From: Acidimicrobiia bacterium | Lineage (GTDB): Bacteria > Actinomycetota > Acidimicrobiia > Acidimicrobiales > Hopanoidiivorantaceae | NCBI GenBank assembly: GCA_020027305.1 | Contig: JAHRAM010000157.1 | Location: 1-5,391, forward strand | Length of the DNA: 5,391 nucleotides | Direction of reading: 5' to 3' | Shown here: piece by piece, positions 1-4,948 of the stretch | Numbering within the stretch: position 1 is the first letter of the stretch | Layout: every line of letters starts with the position of its first letter | Notes under the pieces: model-generated | Told to the model about the DNA's origin: nothing | The model's database searches: none | Seen by the model: only the letters and a program-made list of their open reading frames with translations | Position numbers and translations under genes: made by a program

Positions 1-25
1 TACTTGATTTTGATGATGTCGTCAT
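1..25 (-). CDS. Start of a paralogous copy of the STAS-like/antitoxin gene (partial, runs off the left edge)
   Basis: Only the first eight codons are in the window. They read MTTSSKSS on the minus strand from an ATG at 25. Bases 1-44, covering these codons and the upstream ribosome binding site AAGAAAGGC (35-43), are identical to 1455-1498, the start of the complete gene at 877-1479. A second promoter-like block lies further upstream at 122-186. The rest of the gene and any partner toxin would lie to the left. It could be a full second cassette or a truncated remnant; the window cannot decide. Confidence 0.6.
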
Positions 26-121
26 TTTATTTTTGCCTTTCTTATTGTCTTCATTGAGGATGTTTGAAACTCGGTTACAACTAAAACCGTTACTTCAACG
101 TTTTCCCGCTTTTATTGCGAG

Positions 122-186
122 GATTAAAACATCATACACTTTGCCTATTAAATATAAATAACACCTAATATATAGTGGAGTTGATA
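122..186 (-). promoter_or_regulatory. Putative promoter of the left paralogous cassette
   Basis: By alignment with the right copy, a minus-strand -10-like hexamer TATGAT lies at 131-136, which would give a leader of about 100 nt before the ATG at 25. The right copy has TATTAT at the same place. No good -35 is visible. The element TAAATAACACCTA...TAGTGGAGTTGATA (155-186) lies directly upstream and recurs twice near the right promoter, so it may be a regulator-binding site. The promoter call rests mainly on conservation between copies. Confidence 0.4.
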
Positions 187-302
187 TATAACACTCGTAT
201 ATCCTTACCTGTTTAACCACAAATTGGAATTACACACATATATGTCGTATGCGCCAATCAACAAGATATTTGACTATTGTCTAGTTGCATACATACACTA
301 AA

Positions 303-320
303 GACAAATTATTACTTGTC
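303..320 (-). terminator. Weak terminator-like hairpin after the PIN gene
   Basis: GACAA (303-307) and TTGTC (316-320) form a 5-bp stem with an 8-nt loop, 7 nt beyond the stop codon of the PIN gene in its reading direction, followed by TTTAG. It is short, AT-rich and lacks a real U-tract, so termination here is only a possibility. Bases 187-302 otherwise show AT-rich intergenic sequence with the tail of the duplicated promoter block. Confidence 0.25.
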
Positions 321-326
321 CCAAAT

Positions 327-863
327 TCAGCCAGCACCCAATAATCGCGGATTTTCCGTCAAAATTGGAATACCCGCATTGGCAAAATCCCCATCATCAG
401 TCAAGAATTTAAATTTTTTCCGTTTGCAAGTCTCAACAAAAGACTGGTCGTTGAAATCAGAACCTCCTTTGGCATAGTCATCAAGAATAGAAACCATATC
501 TTGTGTGCCAAGCCCTGATTCAATAAGCTCAGCCACTTCTAGGATTTTCTTTGCTTTCTCTGAGACCTCTTCGGCAATAGGAAAAAATGCCTTTGAGTCT
601 CGAAAAGGTTTAAAGTCGTTGCCTGAAACCCCAAGCCTTCTTGCTTCTAATCGTGAGTATAAGTTTACAAATTCTGAAACAACTAAATTGTCGACATAAA
701 CTTTACACCTAGCATTTCTAATGCTGTTTAGAACTTTTGAATAAATATCTCTCTTTCGGGTATTATCTGAAGCACCTGAATCAAAAATCCAGACATTTGT
801 ATCTATGAATAGCTCTTCATGTTCCTCAAAACGATGCGTTGAGGCACGCTCAATTGTTGCCAT
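327..863 (-). CDS. PIN-domain ribonuclease, VapC-like toxin
   Basis: The product has 178 residues. The N-terminal strand FIDTNVWIFD gives the first PIN acidic residue, Asp21. Glu64 lies in VVSEF, the expected second position. The C-terminal half has SDFNDQ (Asp136, Asp139) and FLTDDGDF (Asp157, Asp159), matching the third and fourth acidic positions of the metal-dependent PIN active site. PIN proteins of this kind cut single-stranded RNA, often tRNA or rRNA, when released from an antitoxin. At 178 residues it is longer than a typical VapC of about 130, with a charged helical stretch around 70-130. The ATG is preceded by GAGG seven bases upstream. The gene starts 13 nt after the stop of the STAS-like gene, so they should be co-transcribed, with the PIN gene second as in many toxin-antitoxin operons. 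The fold call is strong; the toxin role and target are inferred. Confidence 0.85.
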   Translation of the reverse strand: MATIERASTHRFEEHEELFIDTNVWIFDSGASDNTRKRDIYSKVLNSIRNARCKVYVDNLVVSEFVNLYSRLEARRLGVSGNDFKPFRDSKAFFPIAEEVSEKAKKILEVAELIESGLGTQDMVSILDDYAKGGSDFNDQSFVETCKRKKFKFLTDDGDFANAGIPILTENPRLLGAG

Positions 864-876
864 GATCTGACCTCGC

Positions 877-1479
877 TTAAAAGCCGTAATCGCCGCGTAG
901 AATGGCTTCTATGTCTCTTTTTTGTTTTCGTGACAATTTTAAATTATTTCTGTGGTTCTTTACATCTATATCAAAAAGGGTCTTTTGACGTTCGGTCATA
1001 TCAACGACCTCTAACAGCGCCCCAATTTTCTTTGGCTTAAATTTCTCATATAGCTTGCCAATAGCTGTTTGGTTGAAAGTCGCTGATACATATTCTTCAA
1101 CCCCTCTATATGAAAGTCGCACTGGGCGTTTTTGCTTGAGTGCTGCAAATATTAGCTCATATATTTTTTCTCCAGCTTCATGTGGGTAGCAGTGGGGGTC
1201 GTTCACAAACTCAGCGACAGAAATTTCCACAGGCGGAAGTGTTGCTCCGTTGCTTGAAGCGCCCCTGTTGCTTGAGCTGAAGCGCCCCCGTTCTTTTCTG
1301 CTTTTTGTTTTCATTTCGCTGTGTCTGTTTCTTTTGGATGAGTTGAATCTGGCCAGTTTTGGCGGTGCTAATCTTGGTGGCGCCGATTTTGCTAGTTTGG
1401 ATTTTGGCACCTCCAATTTTGACACTGCTGATTCTGTCTTTGTTGATTTTAATTTACTTGATTTTGATGATGTCGTCAT
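877..1479 (-). CDS. STAS-like (DUF4325-type) protein with basic repetitive tail, candidate antitoxin
   Basis: The product has 200 residues. I chose ATG 1479 over an in-frame upstream ATG at 1554 because AAGAAAGGC lies at 1489-1497, and this start plus site is conserved exactly in the left paralog, whereas the upstream extension overlaps the promoter. Residues 1-80 are Lys/Ser/Arg-rich and probably disordered. Residues 6-45 show five-residue periodicity (KSSKL, KSTKT, KSKLA, KSAPP). Residues about 84-178 resemble the STAS-like family DUF4325: an amphipathic helix, the strand-loop PVRLSYRGVEEYVSATF, then a helix IGKLYEKF and a final strand and helix. The last 20 residues are basic (KQKRDIEAILRGDYGF). 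It immediately precedes the PIN gene, so it may bind and neutralise that nuclease, while the basic tail could bind DNA for autoregulation or RNA. The family match is from memory of its pattern; the antitoxin function is inferred from context. Confidence 0.7.
   Translation of the reverse strand: MTTSSKSSKLKSTKTESAVSKLEVPKSKLAKSAPPRLAPPKLARFNSSKRNRHSEMKTKSRKERGRFSSSNRGASSNGATLPPVEISVAEFVNDPHCYPHEAGEKIYELIFAALKQKRPVRLSYRGVEEYVSATFNQTAIGKLYEKFKPKKIGALLEVVDMTERQKTLFDIDVKNHRNNLKLSRKQKRDIEAILRGDYGF
1337..1471. repeat. Nine-unit 15-bp periodic repeat within the antitoxin-like gene
   Basis: The DNA for the N-terminal tail is built of degenerate 15-bp units. On the minus strand they encode five-residue units beginning with Lys, Arg or Glu. 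On the plus strand, in one continuous open frame, they read as units such as ASFGG, ANLGG and ADFAS, which fit the A(D/N)(L/F)xx pattern of pentapeptide-repeat proteins. The minus-strand gene has the start signals and the partner gene. The plus frame opens only at a TTG (1250) without a visible ribosome site, so I do not annotate it as a gene. Confidence 0.7.
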
Positions 1480-1520
1480 TTTATTTTTGCCTTTCTTAAT
1501 AGTGGTTAAACGATTAAAAC

Positions 1521-1526
1521 ATAATA
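1521..1526 (-). promoter_or_regulatory. Putative -10 box of the STAS-like/PIN operon
   Basis: The minus strand reads TATTAT here, about 42 nt upstream of the ATG at 1479, giving a leader of about 35 nt. The same position in the left copy reads TATGAT, so a -10-like hexamer is kept in both. The -35 region is AT-rich without a TTGACA-like match. The repeated elements at 1545-1577 and 1612-1643 lie just upstream and would be well placed for a regulator, perhaps the operon's own product. Confidence 0.4.
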
Positions 1527-1544
1527 CACTTTGCCTATTAAATA

Positions 1545-1643
1545 TAAATAACACCTATATATAGTGGAGTTGATACATTGACCTCAGACACAAATACTCT
1601 GGGAACTTGTATAAATAACACCTAATATAGTGGAGCTGATACA
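1545..1643. promoter_or_regulatory. Paired operator-like elements upstream of the PIN operon
   Basis: Two copies of TAAATAACACCTA-(AT)n-TAGTGGAG(T/C)TGATACA start 67 bp apart (1545 and 1612); a third copy is at 155-186. Flanks are conserved while the central AT run varies in length (CACCTATATATAGTGG, CACCTAATATAGTGG). Each has outer CAC/GTG half-sites and a palindromic AT core. Conserved flanks around a variable core suggest a bound site, though plain duplication would look similar. Confidence 0.4.
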
Positions 1644-1732
1644 TAGTTATATATCCTTACTTGTTTAACTAGAAATTGGAATAATACACAAACAATCAAA
1701 CACACACAAAACGAATACACACACATATATAT

Positions 1733-1752
1733 ATAATGTCAAAAAACATTAT
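1733..1752. repeat. Perfect 7-bp inverted repeat
   Basis: ATAATGT (1733-1739) and ACATTAT (1746-1752) pair perfectly around a 6-nt CAAAAA loop. There is no T-tract, so it is not a convincing terminator on either strand. It could be a protein-binding dyad at the start of the repeat-rich spacer. Confidence 0.5.
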
Positions 1753-1761
1753 TTGTAGGGT

Positions 1762-1789
1762 CAAATGTATATAGACAAATGTATATAGA
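1762..1789. repeat. 14-bp exact tandem repeat
   Basis: CAAATGTATATAGA occurs twice with no gap (1762-1775 and 1776-1789). The preceding GGGT makes the first copy resemble the GGTCA-type elements found further right. No gene covers it. Confidence 0.8.
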
Positions 1790-1833
1790 TGTGTACATAT
1801 GAATGTCAAACGCACTATATATATCTATATATT

Positions 1834-1935
1834 AAGGTGACGCATATTATATAAAGGGTCATAATATATTTATATAAGGTCATAATATATGCCATATATC
1901 TTGTGTCGTATATATAAGGTAAAAAATATCAAGGT
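1834..1935 (+). repeat. Array of GGT(C/G)A-AT elements with 21-bp spacing
   Basis: GGT triplets followed by AT-rich sequence start at 1836, 1857, 1878, 1918 and 1933. The first three are exactly 21 bp apart, and 1857 and 1878 share GGTCATAATATAT. The step to 1918 is 40 bp, near two more turns of the same spacing, and the last step is 15 bp. Twenty-one base pairs is two helical turns, so sites would face the same side of the DNA. The arrangement resembles iterons or a multi-site operator; no replication gene is present to support an origin. Confidence 0.5.
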
Positions 1936-2130
1936 GAAAAAATATTAAAAATACCAAAAACCGCCAAAAAACCGCCAAAAAATTACATCAAAAAACATGA
2001 GAAAATCACATCAAAAAGCCACACAAAAAACTACGCCAAAAAACTATATCAAAAAATCACACCAAAAATAATGTCAAAAACCGCACCAAAAAAACCCCCA
2101 AAAATCCGCAAAAAAATTTGCTTTAAAAAA
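1921..2130 (+). repeat. Phased A-tract array, degenerate 12-13 bp minisatellite
   Basis: Eighteen runs of four to seven adenines start at 1921, 1937, 1947, 1956, 1966, 1977, 1990, 2002, 2013, 2025, 2038, 2051, 2064, 2076, 2088, 2100, 2110 and 2125, on average 12 bp apart. They are separated by short pyrimidine-rich stretches such as CCGCC, TCACATC, CTACGCC and TCACACC. The plus strand is nearly all A and C. A-tracts near helical phase are known to curve DNA, and such DNA upstream of promoters can act as an UP element or nucleoid-protein site. The array ends about 20 bp before the -10 box of the large secreted-protein gene. Confidence 0.7.
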
Positions 2131-2149
2131 CCACATTATGCTAGAGTAA

Positions 2150-2158
2150 TGCTATAAT
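2150..2158 (+). promoter_or_regulatory. Extended -10 promoter of the secreted-protein gene
   Basis: TGCTATAAT is a perfect extended -10 (TG, one base, TATAAT at 2153-2158). No -35 match exists at the usual distance (ACCACA at 2130-2135), which is typical of extended -10 promoters. The A-tract array ends where the -35 would be, so it could supply UP-element contacts. Predicted start is near 2165, leaving a leader of about 107 nt. Confidence 0.65.
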
Positions 2159-2167
2159 ATATTTGTG

Positions 2168-2209
2168 TTGGCATTAGTGCTAAGAAATTTATCTTGGCAT
2201 CTGTGCTGA
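2168..2209 (+). promoter_or_regulatory. Direct repeat of a dyad-like 16-bp element in the leader
   Basis: TTGGCATTAGTGCTAA (2168-2183) and TTGGCATCTGTGCTGA (2194-2209) match at 13 of 16 positions, 26 bp apart. The first is an imperfect palindrome (TTGGCA/TGCTAA). Placement just downstream of the predicted start fits a repressor operator or an RNA-level element in the leader. No known riboswitch is recognised. Confidence 0.45.
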
Positions 2210-2271
2210 CGCAAAAAACAAATTAACCAAAATAAATAAATCAAACTAAGAAAGGGATTAGACATAATATT

Positions 2272-4368
2272 ATGAAATCAATTAAAAAAATATCAATCGG
2301 TGCAATAGCACTGATGTCGATTCTTGGTGCGCTACTTATAACAGCATCACCTAGCTCGGCAGTTCACCCAACGACAATACCGAGTGGCGGCGACACTCTG
2401 CCTTCGCAGAAGGCTTCACCAGCAACAACTGCGCATGTGATTTTTGGGATTCAAGATATGACAACTATTACCGGGAACAATCGCCCAGTAATAAGTGTTG
2501 ATTTTGAAACTCCAAACTGTGCTGCGCCAATTGGTGGAACCCTCCACAAGCCATCACAGGCTTCAAACCACGTAGCCCTTGGACAAACCAATGTAGGAGG
2601 CGTGCCTTTGCAGACACACTCCAATGCAAATCCACAATCTGAATCTGGACAAGGATCAGATGCGTGTCTTTACACGTTAACCATTACCGCTAACCTAGTT
2701 TGTACTAGCATTGCAGTTGGTAGTTTAAAACTGGATGGAACAACAGGGGTTGTTCTTGGTCAGCAACCTGCAAACTCAAGCCCTGGAACCACAGCTATCA
2801 CAGTTAAATTGCAAGGTGATGCAAGAGCCACTGTAACAGGTGATGCTGACTTCTTTCACCCAGTTGTTACGGCTAGGTATGCTGCAGAAAACTCAGCACA
2901 AAGCGTTACCGCACACTCAACTTTGGGTGCCCTTCCAGGAAATGCAACTGCAGTAGGTGCTTTGGCAGAAGATAAAGGCACAACAGCGAATGATGTTGCT
3001 TTGTTTGTCAATCCTGCAACTACTGGTAACACGGCAGCAGCAGCTGGAATAACCGTAACCGCCTCTAGATGTTCACAACCAACTTCTGTAAGCTCTGGCT
3101 TTAGAGTAACAAACGCTGAACCAAATGGTTCTTTGCCACTGACTTTAACATTTGCTCCATTAAGCTCATGTCAACCATCAGGAACTACTGGAAAGGTAGA
3201 ATATCCAAATTCACCAGGAACAGTTACAAATGTTGTACTAGACAGCAGATGTAATTATAACTTTGCAGTAGGCACAGGCTCAGCTGCACCTAGCGTGGAT
3301 GCCCGTGTGAAAGCGATGTGTGGAGTTGAAGCACTTGTTTACTTGTTAGACGGGGCTGCTCTTAGCACTACAGTTATTCGTGCAGGTCAAACAAATCTTC
3401 CAAGGCTTACAATTAATGGTTCTAATCAAGTTATGATTACTGGACAATCAGGACAAATTGTTCAAGTAACTCTATATATTTCAACAAGTTGCCCAACTGT
3501 AGGTCAAGCAAGATTTCAGTATCTAACAGGTTCAACAGATGGCTCTACAATTGCTTCCCAGTTGCAAAGCACTTCAATTACGGCAACACTTGTTCCAACA
3601 TCTGCATCACCAGCAGGCTGTGGCGCACAAGGCCCAGCAACTCTAACTAGAGCAGGTCAAGTTGCTGAAGTTGGAATTGTTGTTCAACCAAGAGGTGCAG
3701 CATTCTGTAGCTATGAAATCACATATCCAAGAGTGGCGAGTGCGCTATCTCTTACTTATGAAGATGGAGGAGCTTTTGGAAACTCAAAGGGAACACCTGT
3801 AGTAGCAACAGTTGCTACTACTGATGGAAACTTTGATGCAAAAGTTACAAGAACAGGCCTTCAACTTAGTCGTGGTGAAGTTATAGTCTTTGGTTATAGC
3901 TCACGCAACCTACCGATTAAAGTAGAAACAGTGTTCCCAGACACAGAGTTCACAACTGCTGAAACAGTGTCTTACATTATTTCTGTTCCTGGACCTTGTG
4001 GTCGCTTTGCACCAATCATTAGCCAAGCACTAGGAAGACTAGGCCAATCTAGAATTCTCCAAGCTTTCCCTAACCGCACGCTAGTATATAGCAGTGAATT
4101 GCGAGGATTGGAGCAAACGACAAATGCAACTGGCGATGCACTTTATCAGCTTCCACCTGTAGTGTTTAACTCAAGCAACCAACAACAGGCATGTACTGTT
4201 CAAGTTGAAGAAACTGGAACACCTGCAGGATGTAGTGTGGTTCCTGATGCAGCTGGTGGAGTAATTAAGAACATCACCTTTGCTGAAGGAGTTTCTGAAT
4301 ACTCATTTGTATTTGAACACTCATGTACCGGGCGCCCAACCAACGTTGGACGCGGCTTGACAGGTTAA
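2272..4368 (+). CDS. Large secreted cysteine-rich surface protein of unknown function
   Basis: The product has 698 residues. Residues 1-30 form a Sec signal peptide: a basic start (MKSIKKIS), a hydrophobic core about 8-24 and a likely cut after SPSSA. No LPxTG motif, C-terminal membrane helix or lipobox is seen, so it is probably secreted or held non-covalently at the envelope. The mature chain is rich in Thr, Ser, Ala, Gly and Val, poor in Lys and has no Trp, which suggests beta-sandwich domains. Fourteen cysteines lie at 83, 132, 144, 267, 300, 327, 350, 407, 450, 479, 576, 641, 654 and 685; an even number in an exported protein suggests disulfides. An opening Cys after a strand (83, 267, 407, 576) and a closing C-x-Tyr or C-x-Val (132, 327, 479, 641) suggest four related modules. 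AGAAAGGG at 2249-2256 is the ribosome site, 15 nt from the ATG, a long gap. It sits alone between its own promoter and terminator. I do not recognise the family; an S-layer or adhesin role is only a guess. Confidence 0.85.
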   Translation: MKSIKKISIGAIALMSILGALLITASPSSAVHPTTIPSGGDTLPSQKASPATTAHVIFGIQDMTTITGNNRPVISVDFETPNCAAPIGGTLHKPSQASNHVALGQTNVGGVPLQTHSNANPQSESGQGSDACLYTLTITANLVCTSIAVGSLKLDGTTGVVLGQQPANSSPGTTAITVKLQGDARATVTGDADFFHPVVTARYAAENSAQSVTAHSTLGALPGNATAVGALAEDKGTTANDVALFVNPATTGNTAAAAGITVTASRCSQPTSVSSGFRVTNAEPNGSLPLTLTFAPLSSCQPSGTTGKVEYPNSPGTVTNVVLDSRCNYNFAVGTGSAAPSVDARVKAMCGVEALVYLLDGAALSTTVIRAGQTNLPRLTINGSNQVMITGQSGQIVQVTLYISTSCPTVGQARFQYLTGSTDGSTIASQLQSTSITATLVPTSASPAGCGAQGPATLTRAGQVAEVGIVVQPRGAAFCSYEITYPRVASALSLTYEDGGAFGNSKGTPVVATVATTDGNFDAKVTRTGLQLSRGEVIVFGYSSRNLPIKVETVFPDTEFTTAETVSYIISVPGPCGRFAPIISQALGRLGQSRILQAFPNRTLVYSSELRGLEQTTNATGDALYQLPPVVFNSSNQQQACTVQVEETGTPAGCSVVPDAAGGVIKNITFAEGVSEYSFVFEHSCTGRPTNVGRGLTG

Positions 4369-4381
4369 TATTGTTTAACAA

Positions 4382-4397
4382 AAACTGATCCCAGTTT
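4382..4397 (+). other. Small hairpin after the secreted-protein stop codon
   Basis: AAACTG (4382-4387) and CAGTTT (4392-4397) form a perfect 6-bp stem with a 4-nt loop just past the stop codon, followed by the main terminator. It may stabilise the 3' end of the transcript or be incidental. Confidence 0.4.
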
Positions 4398-4407
4398 GAT
4401 TCAGATT

Positions 4408-4447
4408 AAACGCCTGGCCCCTTATGGGGCCGGGCGTTTTTTCTTTT
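4408..4447 (+). terminator. Strong rho-independent terminator
   Basis: AAACGCCTGGCCCC (4408-4421) pairs with GGGGCCGGGCGTTT (4426-4439) around a TTAT loop. The stem is 14 bp with a single T-G wobble, followed by TTTTTT-C-TTTT. It is the most GC-rich element in its neighbourhood and ends the transcript of the secreted-protein gene. Confidence 0.95.
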
Positions 4448-4507
4448 GCTTGTATTGTTCTTTGGTTTGATTTTTTCAGTAATCAAAAATTGAAAAGCTA
4501 GAAAGCC

Positions 4508-4536
4508 TTGACTTAGAAACTCACTGGCACTATAAT
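4508..4536 (+). promoter_or_regulatory. Sigma70-type promoter of the first lipoprotein gene
   Basis: TTGACT (4508-4513) and TATAAT (4531-4536) are separated by exactly 17 bp, one mismatch from consensus overall. The start would be near 4543, giving a leader of about 80 nt. A second TATAAT at 4587-4592 with a poor -35 (TTAGCG, 4564-4569) could be an additional start. The leader also contains a short ATG frame at 4561-4596 without a visible ribosome site, which I do not call a gene. Confidence 0.85.
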
Positions 4537-4622
4537 TAATATTAAAAGCACTAGCCAAAAATGTTAGCGATGTGTGGAATATCAACTATAATATAGAAGT
4601 AGATAAGAAAGGAATATAGAAA

Positions 4623-4841
4623 ATGAAACCTATTAACACCAAAAGATTTGGAAAGTCAAAGCGAACAAAGGCAGCAGCAATAGCATTAGTAGCCATTGCC
4701 GTTGCCAGTGTTGCTGCTGGTTGTAATCACAACAAGGATGAAGAGCCAACTCCGACAACAGCGGGCAGGCCAACTACTCAACCGCAAGAAACAACCACTA
4801 CACTTGCCCCGCCAACAATTCCGCCTGAACCAGTTGGGTAG
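4623..4841 (+). CDS. Small Thr/Pro-tailed lipoprotein, first of a tandem pair
   Basis: The product has 72 residues. A strongly basic start (residues 2-16, KPINTKRFGKSKRTK) is followed by a hydrophobic core (17-30) and VAAGC, a lipobox with Cys34 as the probable lipidated residue; Ala at -3 is less common than Leu. The mature part is only 39 residues, NHNKDEEPTPTTA and then a Thr/Pro/Gln-rich tail ending PPEPVG, with no room for a folded domain. It therefore looks like a membrane-anchored, wall-spanning or glycosylated peptide. AAGAAAGGA (4605-4613) sits nine bases before the ATG. The next gene is a paralog: the 30 nt after 4721 match those after 5062 with one mismatch. Function unknown; a lysis-type or signalling lipopeptide is an alternative I cannot support. 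Confidence 0.8.
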   Translation: MKPINTKRFGKSKRTKAAAIALVAIAVASVAAGCNHNKDEEPTPTTAGRPTTQPQETTTTLAPPTIPPEPVG

Positions 4842-4879
4842 TAAAATAGAAATAAATATTTGGAATGCATAAAAAGTGC

Positions 4880-4909
4880 TTGGAAATATTTAACAATATT
4901 TAATATATT
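4880..4909 (+). promoter_or_regulatory. Possible promoter of the second lipoprotein gene
   Basis: TTGGAA (4880-4885) and TATATT (4904-4909) are 18 bp apart in a very AT-rich gap of 107 nt between the lipoprotein genes. Matches to the consensus are moderate. No terminator is seen after the first gene, so read-through from the 4508 promoter is equally possible. Confidence 0.35.
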
Positions 4910-4948
4910 TGATAAGGTTTAATAGTGTTTAATAAGGAAAATATTGAA

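Larger units (their letters stand above)
1..245 (-). repeat. Left copy of a duplicated gene-start/promoter block
   Basis: Three segments match the DNA upstream of the complete cassette. Bases 1-44 equal 1455-1498. Bases 122-167 match 1512-1557 with one mismatch (C133 against A1523). Bases 155 to about 245 resemble 1612 to about 1720, sharing the blocks ATATCCTTAC, TTGTTTAAC or TGTTTAAC, AAATTGGAAT and ACACACATATAT. Between the first two segments this copy has 77 nt (45-121), where the other copy has 13 nt. That extra leader contains a small dyad, CGGTT (72-76) and AACCG (85-89). The pattern indicates duplication of a gene with its control region, followed by indels. Confidence 0.75.
1455..1735 (-). 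repeat. Right copy of the duplicated gene-start/promoter block
   Basis: This is the partner of the block at 1-245 and lies upstream of the complete cassette. It also contains an internal duplication: a unit of about 32 bp, TAAATAACACCTA...TAGTGGAG(T/C)TGATACA, occurs at 1545-1577 and again at 1612-1643. The unique spacer between them holds 34 bp (1578-1611). Similarity to the left copy continues through ATATCCTTAC (1652-1661), AAATTGGAAT (1673-1682) and the CA-rich stretch that leads into TATATATA near 1727. Confidence 0.75.

Noticed and set aside
277..699. Plus-strand frames opposite the PIN gene
   Set aside because: They are shadows of the well-supported PIN gene on the minus strand and have no recognisable features.
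1480..1554. N-terminal extension of the STAS-like protein to ATG 1554
   Set aside because: The extension would translate through the putative promoter and the ribosome site. The conserved start signals in both copies point to ATG 1479.
1250..1564. Plus-strand frame of 104 codons with pentapeptide-like units
   Set aside because: It starts only at TTG, has no visible ribosome site, runs antisense through the start and promoter of a better supported gene, and its ends are not repeat-like. It is kept as a finding, not a gene.
1921..2130. CRISPR-like or integron-like array
   Set aside because: Units are only 12-13 bp, degenerate and without distinct repeat and spacer parts, and no cas or integrase gene is present.
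1918..2157. Open lysine/proline-rich frame of about 79 codons, resembling a histone-like tail
   Set aside because: There is no ATG, GTG or TTG start in its first half and no ribosome site. An A/C-only strand has few stop codons, so the frame is expected to be open by composition.
4561..4596. Short upstream frame (11 codons) in the leader of the first lipoprotein
   Set aside because: No ribosome site, overlaps a possible second -10, and such short frames are common by chance.
4925..4948. GTG start eight codons upstream for the second lipoprotein
   Set aside because: No ribosome site precedes it, while AAGGA is well placed for the ATG at 4949, and the shorter form has a normal signal peptide.
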